64,000 bases of DNA. It comes from Maioricimonas rarisocia (GTDB lineage Bacteria > Planctomycetota > Planctomycetia > Planctomycetales > Planctomycetaceae). Below, piece after piece: positions 20,401 through 30,813 of the stretch. The translations under genes were made by a program, and so were the position numbers. Under the pieces are notes generated by a model that saw only the letters and a list, made by a program, of their open reading frames with translations, searched no databases and was not told the DNA's origin. The DNA lies in the NCBI RefSeq assembly GCF_007747795.1, contig NZ_CP036275.1, positions 1,912,001 through 1,976,000 of the forward strand, written 5' to 3'. The first letter of the stretch is position 1. The number at the start of each line of letters is the position of its first letter.

Positions 20401-20875
20401 AGTGATGTACGCCCCGGTCACATCCCACGCCATAGACGTCGACGATGTGGGGGTGGTCGAGTTGTGCGGCGGCGAAGGCTTCGTTGCGGAAGCGTTTGAG
20501 TCCGGTTTCGTCGACGAGTCCGGCGAAGGGGAGCACCTTGAGGGCGACACGGCGCCGGAGTGAGAGCTGTTCGGCCTCGTAGACGACGCCCATTCCTCCG
20601 CGCCCGAGTTCGCGGACGATGCGGTAGTCACCGAACTCCCTGTGCGGCAACTGTTCCATGGTCTCCACCGACGGAGTCGAGCCCTGGTGCAGATCCTCGA
20701 CGATTGCGAGGACCGGAAGAATCTGACGCAGCGTTCCCGCGACGTCCGGATGCTGTTGGAGGTACGCGGAAACCGACGGCTGTTCGCCGTTGCGGAGCCG
20801 CTGAGTGAACTCTTCGGCGATCGTGCCGACCAGCTCGTCCAGTTCGGTGGGCAGCGAGTCGGGCGACTCCATCAC
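17438..20875 (-). CDS. Membrane Ser/Thr protein kinase with WD40 repeats
   Basis: 1145 residues. A helical N-terminal 80 residues precede a Hanks-type kinase domain (about 83-385): GRGGMGVV loop at 91-98, Lys113, Glu132, catalytic HRD at 239-241 with Lys243 and Asn246, DFG at 259-261, and SPE in place of APE at 285-287. The long linker at about 178-215 is an unusual insert in the N-lobe/C-lobe junction. A transmembrane helix (about 406-429) then leads to a basic and coiled stretch and about ten WD40-like blades (for example GHRTKVSLVMFRPDSRTLVS) forming an extracytoplasmic propeller. The start overlaps the ECF sigma stop by 4 bp (ATGA), indicating a coupled signalling pair. Confidence 0.92.
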   Translation of the reverse strand: MMESPDSLPTELDELVGTIAEEFTQRLRNGEQPSVSAYLQQHPDVAGTLRQILPVLAIVEDLHQGSTPSVETMEQLPHREFGDYRIVRELGRGGMGVVYEAEQLSLRRRVALKVLPFAGLVDETGLKRFRNEAFAAAQLDHPHIVDVYGVGCDRGVHHYAMRFIEGRNLAVVLADWNSNSTSKEESHSPGSPAAPSTLRMNAAPTEPARPDRCRFRRVAEMGRQVADALAYAHEHGVVHRDIKPSNLLLDTQGKVWVTDFGLAQIEADPRMTGTGDLVGTLRYMSPEQASGLRTGVDHRSDIYSLGITLYELLTLRPAYPHEERVELLQRVLREDPPKPRRLAPEIPRELETIILKAIDRSPEGRYQHATEFADDLQRFLDDRPIRARPATVWQQIGKWTRRHRRLVAAVAIVLLFGIIGTAVATALVLHERQQLSEERLLRLEETQQRQHEQQRAAAGARVMQLHRYVSHINLAAQAWELCDCARVRELLDQCRPAPGEEDVRGFEWYLLQHQLEQVVEPFGWHEGPAYACCLSPDESILVSAGEDGVRIWDARTGEPRGHFQPHASDVNWISFSPDGGRFVTGSDDRTAKIWDASTWELVQSLDVGSPVSAVMFSPDGSELAIALRQPLLDDPDPTRGRDAVDIFDTSTWQRNRTLAPHSRRIHWLEYSADGRRIVTASDDNRICITDAGTGETIFAAHHPVPLWGASLAPDGRLVAGAGDDGNVYVWETQADGTSPTATLVGHRTKVSLVMFRPDSRTLVSSSRDGSVRIWPLPRDIQHIPQTLRASQILRHDAPLWCAIPAKKSELIYATGQDGRVTRWTAADRAAQLPHALKLPQPTTECELEFIESGERLVTASDRVVLHEWLNGAYRPRPLPQGERSVAVAVARPARRIAAGSFDGDLWMWDSRTGQTIDRWATADLNGGTAFRVASIGLAPDATLLTADPYVDYQCGSIWLNPLTGDVLPTPSPFSDPRSCGEISPDGQHITESSPGAVRFYRRDRPEEELFPPFDGGGPTFSSDGAWCAAGTFNGTVHVWNTTNWQLHRVFVANAGECNVALSSEGRTVAVASAAGLTLWHVETGRELFTLLRPPTEQIGRIRFAPDNRALAIETCSPPHARVLIWRIGPGAVQPRRLPHQPTAPD

Positions 20876-21489
20876 GACTCCATTCCCTCGAGTCCGACGG
20901 AGGGGAGATGTACGCGAAGTCGCCGCAGGGCGCGGCCGTACCGCTGCCGGGCGGCGTCTGCCCTGATGTTCAGAAGTTTGGCCGCTTCGGTACTGTTGAG
21001 GCCTTCCATGGCCAGCAGGAGGATGATCTCCCGGTCCATAGCGGCGAGCCGGCTGATGGCTTGGCGGATGATCTCAATCGTCTCGGCCTGGCCGGCCGCG
21101 TCGCTGGGAGAGGGAGTGCGGCCGGTGAGTCTGGCAGCGAGTCCCAGTGAGGACTCGGCCGGCAGAACCCATTCGCGGTGGAGTGTTCTTCGCTGGGCTC
21201 CCAGGTGGCGGCGGCGCGCCATGACGAGCCGGTCGAGGGCAATCTGCCGCAGCCACAATCGCAGCGGAAGCTGCGGGTTTCGGAGGTAGTCGTCCGCTCG
21301 TCGCAGGGCCTCCATCTGGGCATCCTGTACGATATCGGACGGGTCAACCCGGGGACGCAGTTCGCCGTCCATGCGCAGCCGCACCGTCTCCTTGAGGAAG
21401 TCGGCATTCTGCGTGATGAGCGCACGAATTTCCGCGGACGTGCCGGGTTGTGGATAATTGCCGGTTTCGGAATACGCGTTGCTGAGCAT
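20872..21489 (-). CDS. ECF-type RNA polymerase sigma factor
   Basis: 205 residues from the ATG at 21489, which has GGAGG seven bases upstream; the frame stays open to 21711. Region sigma-2 spans about 25-95 (DPSDIVQDAQMEALRRADDY, LRLWLRQIALDRL) and sigma-4 about 135-195 (LAAMDREIILLLAMEGLNST, AAKLLNIRADAARQRYGRAL). This is the planctomycete ECF class normally encoded with a Ser/Thr kinase, and here the kinase start overlaps its stop. No anti-sigma gene is adjacent; regulation may be by kinase phosphorylation, as inferred for this class. Confidence 0.9.
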   Translation of the reverse strand: MLSNAYSETGNYPQPGTSAEIRALITQNADFLKETVRLRMDGELRPRVDPSDIVQDAQMEALRRADDYLRNPQLPLRLWLRQIALDRLVMARRRHLGAQRRTLHREWVLPAESSLGLAARLTGRTPSPSDAAGQAETIEIIRQAISRLAAMDREIILLLAMEGLNSTEAAKLLNIRADAARQRYGRALRRLRVHLPSVGLEGMES

Positions 21490-21702
21490 CGGCCCGCCTC
21501 CATCTTTCTCTCTGTTTTTACTGCAATCGGGACCGCAAATGTGACGGAAGAAGCGGCTGTTTGACCGGGAGTTCATGGAATTCTCCGAGAGGTGTGAGCG
21601 GCTGTACACCCGCTCGGCAGGAGAGACTCGCAATTTCGCCGCGAGACTGGTGAAATCGGGGGGCACTTCGCCCGAAATCAACACGACAGTGGAGTCTTCT
21701 CG

Positions 21703-24700
21703 ATGCGCCATTTCGCTTCCTGCACGTGGCTGCTGATCGTCCTGAGTGTCACCACGCGGGGCGTGGCTGCGGAACCGGCAGCCGGAACACTGCGGGCCCG
21801 ACTGCTCAGCGAAGGCATCGATGCACTGGCCGCCGCCGCAGAGTCACAGGGAGACGCCCGGCGGGGGGCCGTCGCCTTCTACCAGCCGACGATGGCCTGC
21901 AATCGCTGCCACTCAACGGCCGGCAAGAAGGCCGGGATCGGGCCGGACCTGACGCAGTGGCGTGAACGTCCCTCCACGGTGCATCTCGTCGAAGCGATGC
22001 TCGAGCCGTCAAAGAAGGTTCGCGAGGGTTATGAGACGGCGGCGGTGCTTCGTAGCGATGGACGCCTGGTGACGGGGCTGCTGGTGAAGGCGGATGATGC
22101 GGGGGTGACGCTGCGCGATCCCAATACGGGTGAGACGGTCTTCACGCCGGCCGACGACATCGACGAATGGACGAAGCGTACCGAGTCGGCAATGCCGGCT
22201 GAGGCCGTCAATCAACTGGGGACCCGGCAGCAGTTTCTCGACCTGGTCCGCTACGTCCGTGAGGTGGCGGACGGCGGTCCGTCACGGGCGCGGGAACTGC
22301 AGCCGCCCGCTGCGCTGCTGGTGGCGCGTCCCCTGCCGGAGTACGAACAGAATATCGATCATGCCGGCCTGATTGCGTCGCGCGATGACGAGGCCTATGA
22401 GCGGGGGGAGGCGATCTACCAGCGGCTGTGCGCCAACTGTCACGGCACACCGGAGCGACCGGGGACGTTGCCGACGTCGCGAAGGTTTCACAGCGAGCCG
22501 CTTCGCAACGGCAGTGATCCGTACTCGATGTATCAGACGCTGACGCGCGGCTTCGGAATGATGGTGCCGCAGCACTGGATGGTGCCCCGGCAGAAGTACG
22601 ACGTCATTCACTTCATCCGGGAGGAGTACCTCAAGCCGCGCAATCCATCACAGTACTTCAAGGTGACGGAAGGCTACCTGGCCGGGCTGCCCTCAGGGGA
22701 CTCGTTCGGTCCGGAGCCGTCGCAGTTCGAACCCTGGTCGGCAATGGACTACGGGCCGAGCCTGGTGAACACCTACGAGAGCGGACGGGACGGCCACAAC
22801 ATCGCCTACAAGGGCATTGCCGTGCAGCTGGATGGCAGTCCCGGCGGCGTCTCCCGCGGGCGGGCCTGGGCCGTGTTTGAACACGACACGCTGCGGCTGG
22901 CGGCCTTCTGGACGGGCGAGGGATTCATCGACTGGAACGGCATTCACTTCAACGGACGGCACGCGATTCACCCGCGCGTCGTTGGAGACGTCCATCTCGA
23001 GAATGTCGGCCCCGGCTGGGCCCATCCCGAGACAGGATCTTTCGCGGATGACCAGCGGGTCATCGGGCGGGACGATCGCCGCTACGGTCCCCTGCCCCGC
23101 GACTGGGGACGCCTGGAAGGTCTCTATCAATATGGGCCGCAGACCGTCATCCGTTATCGGGTCGGCGAGACGCCGGTGCTGGAGTTGCCCGGCATGCTGG
23201 ATGTCGGCGGCGAGCGTGACGAGGCGGCGACGCCCGTGCTCACACGGTCGCTGGAGATCGGCCCGCGGGAGACGGAGCTGCTGATGGCAGTCGCCGGACA
23301 TCCCGACGAGGCATCGACGCTTCACGAAGGGGATGGCTTTGTCACATTCGGTCCGCCTGCCCGAGAGGAGGCCTCTTCGACGGATCGCCTGGTGCAGTTC
23401 GATGGCAGCCGGTACCTCGAAGTCCCGAAGGGGGAGGCGTTCGATACGACCCACAGCTTCACGATCGTGGCCCGCATCCGCACGGAAGAAGGCGGGACCA
23501 TCGCTGCCCGCACCACGCCGGGGCCGGAGTGGGTGCCGGGAGGGCAGGTGCTGTTCGTTCGCGGGGGGCGGCTCTCTTACGACATCGGCTGGGTGGGCGT
23601 ACTGCAGTCGAACGTTCGCGTCGACGACGGCAAATGGCATGATGTTGCGGTCACGTTCGATGACGAGTCGGGCGTTGCAGAACTGATTGTCGATGGGCGA
23701 GCAGCAGGCTCGAAGCGGATGCAGCCACATGTCGAACTGGAGGTGCCGGTCCTTCGCATCGGGTATTGCGCACCCGACTTTCCCAACCCGACGGCGTTCG
23801 AGGGAGAGATTGCATCCGTCCGCCTGTACCGCCGCGCACTGGATGCCGACGAACTCGCGGCAGCCGGCAACAGCCGCGAAGGTCTGCTGGCCCGGTGGGA
23901 CCTCGACGAGCCGTTGCGAGAAGGAAAGCTTGCCAGCACGGCCGGGGAGTCGCTTGTCGCAGTCGCGCGTGAGACCGGTCAGGCGGCCTCGGCCCGTCGA
24001 GCGGGCGGCACGATCGTCGCCGGAGTCGTCGGAAGTGATGAGGTGACATGGAAAGAGGTTGAGGGGCGACTCTGCCTGGCGATACCGCCCGGTGAAGCGA
24101 CTCTGCAGCTGACGGTCTGGTCGGGTTCGGTCGAGTCCGCCGGGGAAGCGGTCGCAGTGGCGGATGCGCCGCAGATCGATTCCCTTCGTTCTGTCGACCT
24201 CTCAGTAATGACTGAAGGAGGCCCGCCCCGTTGGCCGCAACAACTGAAGACGCGGATCGAGCCGGGCGAGGAAGGCGGTCCGTTTGCCGTCGATGTGCTC
24301 ACGCGTCCGGAGTCGAACCCATGGCTGGCCCGTGTGCGGCTGACGGGGTTCGACTTCTTCGAAGGAGGTGATCGGGCTGCGGTGAGTGCCTGGGACGGCG
24401 ATGTCTGGCTGGTGGACGGGCTGCAGTCGGGCGATGGCGAGCTGACGTGGCGACGGATCGCGTCGGGGTTGTTCCAGCCGCTGGGGGTGAAGATCGTCGA
24501 CGGCGTAATCTACGTCACCTGTCGGGATCAACTGGTGATTCTGCGGGATCTCAACGGGGATAGCGAGACCGACTTCTACGAGACGTTCAACAGCGACCAT
24601 CAGGTGACCGAACACTTCCACGAGTTCGCGATGGGCCTGCAGCGGGACGACGAGGGGAACTTCTACTACGCGAAGTCGGCCCGGCACGCGCTGCCGGCGA

Positions 24701-25611
24701 TCGTGCCGCACCACGGGACACTGCTGCGTGTCAGTCCCGACGGGACGCGGACGGACATTCTGGCGACCGGTTTTCGGGCGGCGAACGGTGTCTGTCTGAA
24801 TCCGGACGGGACCTTCTTTGTGACGGATCAGGAGGGACACTGGACGCCGAAGAACCGGATCAACTGGGTGCGGCCGGGGGGCTTTTACGGGAACATGATG
24901 GGCTACCACGACGTGGAGGATTCATCGAACGACGCGATGCAGCCTCCTCTCTGCTGGATCACGAACGCGTTCGATCGCAGCCCGGCCGAACTGCTGTGGG
25001 TCGACAGCCCGAAGTGGGGCGAACTCGAAGGACGCCTGCTGAATCTCTCGTACGGCTACGGCAACGTGTACGTGGTTGCCCATGAGAAAGTGCGCACGGA
25101 AGAGGGCGAGATCATGCAGGGAGGCATGACGGCCCTGCCGCTGCCGAGCTTCCCGACCGGGCTTGTGCGGGGGCGGTTCAATCCGGCGGACGGGCACCTG
25201 TACGTGTGCGGGATGTTTGCGTGGGCGGGAAGCCAGCAGCAGCCGGGCGGCTTCTATCGCATCCGCAGGACAGACCAGCCGGTGCACGTGCCGGTCGAGT
25301 TTCGTGCCCGCAGCGGAGAGCTCGAGCTCGGCTTCTCGGGGGAACTGGGGGAGGAGGCGGCCACTGACCCGGGGAACTACACGGTTGAGGTATGGTCGCT
25401 CAACCGGTCGTCGAATTACGGCTCGAAGCACATCGACGAGCGGCTGCTCGACGTGAAGGGAGCACGGCTGCAGGACGACGATCGCACGGTTGTGCTGGAG
25501 ATCCCCGATCTCGAGCCGACGATGGGGATGGCGGTCCGCTGGCAGATCGAGTCGGCGGACGGGGCCGAGGTGTCAGGAGAGCTGCACGGCACGATTCATG
25601 TGTTGCGGTGA
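21703..25611 (+). CDS. Giant secreted cytochrome c / LamG / propeller protein
   Basis: 1302 residues with a Sec signal ending near VAAEP. Heme motifs CNRCH (66-70) and CANCH (243-247) mark two cytochrome c domains, the first of the planctomycete membrane-bound dehydrogenase type. A DUF6797-like region follows (about 330-550), then a LamG/concanavalin domain (about 563-725), and a six-bladed propeller related to PQQ-type or glucose/sorbosone dehydrogenases (about 870-1210). The C-terminus has an Ig-like strand set. Presumably an extracytoplasmic carbohydrate or alcohol oxidoreductase; the substrate is unknown. It is divergent from the ECF sigma gene, starting 213 bp from it. Confidence 0.85.
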   Translation: MRHFASCTWLLIVLSVTTRGVAAEPAAGTLRARLLSEGIDALAAAAESQGDARRGAVAFYQPTMACNRCHSTAGKKAGIGPDLTQWRERPSTVHLVEAMLEPSKKVREGYETAAVLRSDGRLVTGLLVKADDAGVTLRDPNTGETVFTPADDIDEWTKRTESAMPAEAVNQLGTRQQFLDLVRYVREVADGGPSRARELQPPAALLVARPLPEYEQNIDHAGLIASRDDEAYERGEAIYQRLCANCHGTPERPGTLPTSRRFHSEPLRNGSDPYSMYQTLTRGFGMMVPQHWMVPRQKYDVIHFIREEYLKPRNPSQYFKVTEGYLAGLPSGDSFGPEPSQFEPWSAMDYGPSLVNTYESGRDGHNIAYKGIAVQLDGSPGGVSRGRAWAVFEHDTLRLAAFWTGEGFIDWNGIHFNGRHAIHPRVVGDVHLENVGPGWAHPETGSFADDQRVIGRDDRRYGPLPRDWGRLEGLYQYGPQTVIRYRVGETPVLELPGMLDVGGERDEAATPVLTRSLEIGPRETELLMAVAGHPDEASTLHEGDGFVTFGPPAREEASSTDRLVQFDGSRYLEVPKGEAFDTTHSFTIVARIRTEEGGTIAARTTPGPEWVPGGQVLFVRGGRLSYDIGWVGVLQSNVRVDDGKWHDVAVTFDDESGVAELIVDGRAAGSKRMQPHVELEVPVLRIGYCAPDFPNPTAFEGEIASVRLYRRALDADELAAAGNSREGLLARWDLDEPLREGKLASTAGESLVAVARETGQAASARRAGGTIVAGVVGSDEVTWKEVEGRLCLAIPPGEATLQLTVWSGSVESAGEAVAVADAPQIDSLRSVDLSVMTEGGPPRWPQQLKTRIEPGEEGGPFAVDVLTRPESNPWLARVRLTGFDFFEGGDRAAVSAWDGDVWLVDGLQSGDGELTWRRIASGLFQPLGVKIVDGVIYVTCRDQLVILRDLNGDSETDFYETFNSDHQVTEHFHEFAMGLQRDDEGNFYYAKSARHALPAIVPHHGTLLRVSPDGTRTDILATGFRAANGVCLNPDGTFFVTDQEGHWTPKNRINWVRPGGFYGNMMGYHDVEDSSNDAMQPPLCWITNAFDRSPAELLWVDSPKWGELEGRLLNLSYGYGNVYVVAHEKVRTEEGEIMQGGMTALPLPSFPTGLVRGRFNPADGHLYVCGMFAWAGSQQQPGGFYRIRRTDQPVHVPVEFRARSGELELGFSGELGEEAATDPGNYTVEVWSLNRSSNYGSKHIDERLLDVKGARLQDDDRTVVLEIPDLEPTMGMAVRWQIESADGAEVSGELHGTIHVLR

Positions 25612-26076
25612 GTCTTGAGAGGTGAGTCTTGAGTCTCGAGGGTGAGGTGGTGAGGGGTGAGGTCAGGAGGTTGGGTGGTTGGGTCAGGACATCGGTGGCG
25701 CTTTTGGAGGCAGTGCGGCAGGTCCGGTCGGGGCGTACCCTGCGGTCTCGAGGCGAGCCCGGAGCGTGAGCTCCGGGGTTAAGCCGACCGGTCGCAGCCG
25801 TTGAGGCTTCGTTATTAAGGTCGAGAGGTCGTTCCGTAGTCGTCTGGGGGCGACGCTGCGCGACGAACGCCGGCCACCCCGTGCTGCTGAGTTCACCGGC
25901 GCTTTGCATGCTCGCCTTTGACGGGGCGAGCATGGCACCCGGCGAGCGGACGAGTAACCGGGGGCAACCTCTTGAGGCTTCGTCGGTCTGAAGACCGGTG
26001 TTACCCGTGATGCTGCCGTCACACGACATTCGCACTGACGGAGCAAGCCGCCAGTGGCACCCGATGGCATCGGAGT
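25612..26076. other. Intergenic region with repeat-derived sequence
   Basis: 465 bases with no gene. It opens with a tandem GTGAGTCTTGAG repeat directly after the stop, contains the dispersed palindromic repeat at 25751-25780, two copies of TTGAGGCTTCGT (near 25802 and 25971), and GAGCATGGCACCC at about 25929, the same motif found in the 60-kb and 39-kb intergenic repeats. It looks like accumulated mobile or repeat debris rather than regulatory DNA. Confidence 0.5.
25751..25780 (+). repeat. Dispersed palindromic repeat, copy A
   Basis: Core CCGGAGCGTGAGCTCCGG, a 7-bp stem with a 4-nt loop, flanked by AGGCGAGC and GGTT. It is the same element, on the opposite strand, as the copies at 39046 and 41926. 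Small intergenic hairpins of this sort can act as transcript ends or RNA-stabilising elements. Confidence 0.75.
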
Positions 26077-27525
<1,449 letters not shown>

Positions 27526-27555
27526 TGCACTATCCTTCCCTTCCGGTGGCCCGGA

Positions 27556-30500
27556 TTATTTGTTGAGTGCTTCGTCGAGGTTCATGATCTGGTTGCAGAC
27601 CATCGTCCATGCCGCCAGTTCGGAGACGGCAAGAGACTCGTCCCGCGGGGACTCACCGATTTCAATCAGGGCCCGGGCGTCGTCGACGTGGGTGTGGTAG
27701 TACGTCAGGAACTCATCCTTGTCGGCCATCACGATCGAGCGTTCGGTGTTGTCGAACGTGCGTGACAACACTCGTCGGGTGATGAAGTCGAGGACCGCCT
27801 GCTCGTCGCCGGAATGACGCATCCCCTGCTGGGCCAGATGACGTGCCGCTTCGACGAACTGCGGATCGTTGAGCGTGACCAGTGCCTGCAGCGGCGTGTT
27901 GGTCCGTTCCCGGCGGACGGTGCAGAACTCCCGGCTCGGAGCATTGAAGGCTTCGAGGTTGGGCGGCGCGGCCATTCGCTTCCAGAACGTGTAGACCGTC
28001 CGGCGATACAGATCTTCGCCATCGTCCTGCACGTAGTTACGCGTGTTGCCGCCGGGCAGGCCGACGACGTCCCAGATTGCCTCGGGCTGATACGGTTTGA
28101 CACCGGGGCCGTACATCTTTGGGGAGAGCAGACCGCTGCTGACCAGGGCGTAATCGCGAATCATCTCCGCATCCATGCGGAACCGGGGGCCGCGCGAGAG
28201 GAGGGAGTTGTCCCGATCCTTCTCGAGCTTCTCCGAAGTGACCGCTGCCGACTGGCGATAGGTCGCGCTCATCAGCATCAGCTTGAAGAACCGTTTGACG
28301 TCCCAGCCGCTCTCGCGGAATTCGACCGACAGCCAGTCGAGCAGTTCCGGATGCGTGGGAAGCGCACCCATCGTGCCGAAGTCTTCCGATGTGACGACGA
28401 TCCCCTGGCCGAAGACCTGCTGCCAGAATCGGTTGACCGTGACCCGCGGGGTCAGCGGGTTGTCCGGCTGGATGACCCACTGTGCGAGTCCGAGGCGGTT
28501 GGGGGGCGCTCCTTCCGGCATGGGGTGCAGCGACGCCGGCGGCGCGGCGGGGACCTCTTCCCCTTTCTTGTCGTATTCACCCCGCATCAGGATGTGAGCC
28601 ATTGCGGGCGAATCTTTCCGCTCTTCCTGGATATGGGTGACCGGACTGCGGCTGCGGATCGCTTCCTGCTCGGCCTCGAGTGTGGCGACCGCCGCGGCAA
28701 GTGCCGGGTACTCGGTGTCACGGGTCGTCAGCCAGTAATTGAACAGGTCGCGATCCTGCTCCTTCGACCGCACCGTTGCGGCGAGGGCCTGCTGGAGAAT
28801 CGGGACTTCAGCGATGGCCTGAACGTCGCTGGCGGACAGAGTCCGCTCGTAAATGCGGACGTCCTGGATGGCTCCGTTCTCGAAAACGAGGCCGTGGCTG
28901 CGCTGGCCGATGCGCAGAGGCGTTTCAGTTCGGATGGAAGCATCGGAAGCGAGGGCGTTCCGCTCGGTGCGGTGAGGCTGCTCCTTACCGTCGATGTAGA
29001 TCTTCACGCCTTCCGGCTTGCCCGACCCATCGTAGGTCGCGAAGACGTGATGCCACTGACCCGACTTGAGAACGTTGCCGCGGGTCGTGACCTTGAGGGC
29101 GTTGTCTGGCCAACTGTCGATGATGTGGACGGAGAGAGCCCTGCCCTGCTGCATCATGTCCCAGCCGCGGTGGCTGTTCTGCTCGTCCATGCGGGCGATG
29201 ATGCCGGCAGAAGCACCGTCATTGGCAGTCCTGATCCAGGCTCCGTAGCTGAATCCCTGCTCCTTCTCGAAGTCGCCGATGCCGCCGAGGTTAAAGGTGC
29301 TGCCGGAAGTGATGACGGGGGCCGGCCCCAATTTGCCGTCGTCGGTCCAGGTGAGATCACCGGTCGCAGCGAACGTGGAGGGGGAGCCGAGCGCATTCGA
29401 CACTTCGTTGCCCGTTCCCTCGTTCAGCGGGACGCGGGCGAGAAGGCCTTCAGCGGGAACGTCCCCGGCGAACTCATCGGGCGTGGCGGCGGCAAGCCAG
29501 GCGTCAAAGTCGCCACGTGCCGCACCGCGACGGGCGTTTCGCTTTGCAACGGCGGCGGCGATTTCGTCCGGGAGGGCGTTCCAGCGGGGGCGGTCTTCCT
29601 GTGAGGGAACAACGACCACCGGCCCGCGTCCGTCCTTGACGTTGCCGTCCTTCGGCTGCTGCGTCGTATTCCGGAAGAAGGCGGCCAGCGAGTAGTAATC
29701 TTTCGTCGTGATCGGGTCGAACTTGTGGTCATGACACTGACTGCAGTTCGTCGTCAGACCCAGATAGACCCAGCCGAACGTCTGCACCCGGTCGGCGGCA
29801 TACAGCGCGAGGTTCTCTTCGTCGATCGTGCCCCCTTCGTTGGTGGTGATATTGCATCGCTGGAAGCCGGTCGCGACGAGCTGTTCGAGCGAAGGATCCG
29901 GCAGCAGGTCACCGGCAATCTGCTCGACGGTGAACTGGTCGAACGGCATGTTGGCGTTGAAGGCGCGGATGACCCAGTCCCGGTAGGGCCACATCTCGCG
30001 GTAGTTGTCAAAGTGCAGGCCGTGTGTGTCTCCGTAGCGGGCCGCATCGAGCCAGTAGCGGGCGCGATGTTCTCCCCACGCCGGCGACTGCATCAGACGG
30101 TCGATCCACTGCGAGAGGGCGTGGTCGGCGTCGCGGCCATAATCGGCGACAAAGGCGTCCGTCTGTTCCGGTTCGGGAGGAAGCCCCGTGATGTCCAGGT
30201 GCAGCCGACGAAACAGCCTGCGCGGCTCGGCTTCAGGTGCCGGCTCGAGCCCGTGCTCATCCAGCTTCGCCAGTACGAACGCGTCAATGGGATTCTTCAC
30301 CCACCCGGGGCGGCTGACCTGAGGCAATTCCGGACGCTCAGGTGCGATGAATGACCAGTGCGCCTGGTACTCGGCCCCCTGCTCGACCCAGCGGCGCAAC
30401 AGCTGTTTCTGTTCCTCCGTCAGCGTCTTCTTCGAGGCGGGGGGCGGCATCAACAGATCCGGATCTTCGGAGGTGATCCGTGCGATCAGCTCACTTGCCT

Positions 30501-30723
30501 CCGTGTCCCCCGGTTCGATGGCGCCAAACTCTATGGCCGCCTCGCGCTGGTCGAGTCGCAGATCAGCTTCGCGTGAGCCGCTGTCGGCGCCGTGGCAGGC
30601 GAAGCAGTTGTCGGCCAGGATCGGCCGGATATCCCGGTTGAACTGAACCGGTTCGGCGGCGACTGCGTGAGCAGTACAGCCCAGCAGCAGCATGATCGTC
30701 AGGATCAGTCGTCGAGTCGGCAT
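27556..30723 (-). CDS. PSCyt1-DUF1549-LamG-DUF1553 secreted protein
   Basis: 1055 residues from the ATG at 30723 (MPTRRLILTI), which has AGGAGA upstream; the frame is open to 30777. Sec signal to about residue 23. Order: planctomycete cytochrome C domain (PSCyt1) with CFACH at 40-44, DUF1549 (PSCyt2), a LamG/concanavalin domain (about 500-660), and DUF1553 (PSD1, about 700-1040). It is the standard large partner of a DUF1501 gene, which follows 30 bp downstream, and lies 90 bp after the GntR gene. The function of the pair is not established; extracytoplasmic redox activity on a polymer is inferred. Confidence 0.9.
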   Translation of the reverse strand: MPTRRLILTIMLLLGCTAHAVAAEPVQFNRDIRPILADNCFACHGADSGSREADLRLDQREAAIEFGAIEPGDTEASELIARITSEDPDLLMPPPASKKTLTEEQKQLLRRWVEQGAEYQAHWSFIAPERPELPQVSRPGWVKNPIDAFVLAKLDEHGLEPAPEAEPRRLFRRLHLDITGLPPEPEQTDAFVADYGRDADHALSQWIDRLMQSPAWGEHRARYWLDAARYGDTHGLHFDNYREMWPYRDWVIRAFNANMPFDQFTVEQIAGDLLPDPSLEQLVATGFQRCNITTNEGGTIDEENLALYAADRVQTFGWVYLGLTTNCSQCHDHKFDPITTKDYYSLAAFFRNTTQQPKDGNVKDGRGPVVVVPSQEDRPRWNALPDEIAAAVAKRNARRGAARGDFDAWLAAATPDEFAGDVPAEGLLARVPLNEGTGNEVSNALGSPSTFAATGDLTWTDDGKLGPAPVITSGSTFNLGGIGDFEKEQGFSYGAWIRTANDGASAGIIARMDEQNSHRGWDMMQQGRALSVHIIDSWPDNALKVTTRGNVLKSGQWHHVFATYDGSGKPEGVKIYIDGKEQPHRTERNALASDASIRTETPLRIGQRSHGLVFENGAIQDVRIYERTLSASDVQAIAEVPILQQALAATVRSKEQDRDLFNYWLTTRDTEYPALAAAVATLEAEQEAIRSRSPVTHIQEERKDSPAMAHILMRGEYDKKGEEVPAAPPASLHPMPEGAPPNRLGLAQWVIQPDNPLTPRVTVNRFWQQVFGQGIVVTSEDFGTMGALPTHPELLDWLSVEFRESGWDVKRFFKLMLMSATYRQSAAVTSEKLEKDRDNSLLSRGPRFRMDAEMIRDYALVSSGLLSPKMYGPGVKPYQPEAIWDVVGLPGGNTRNYVQDDGEDLYRRTVYTFWKRMAAPPNLEAFNAPSREFCTVRRERTNTPLQALVTLNDPQFVEAARHLAQQGMRHSGDEQAVLDFITRRVLSRTFDNTERSIVMADKDEFLTYYHTHVDDARALIEIGESPRDESLAVSELAAWTMVCNQIMNLDEALNK

Positions 30724-30813
30724 CCAGGTTCTCCTGTCCAGACGTCGTTGATTCCGATGGATGAGAGGGACGGGCACGCATCAATTGTGCGGGGGGGCGC
30801 TCGCCGTGATCGT

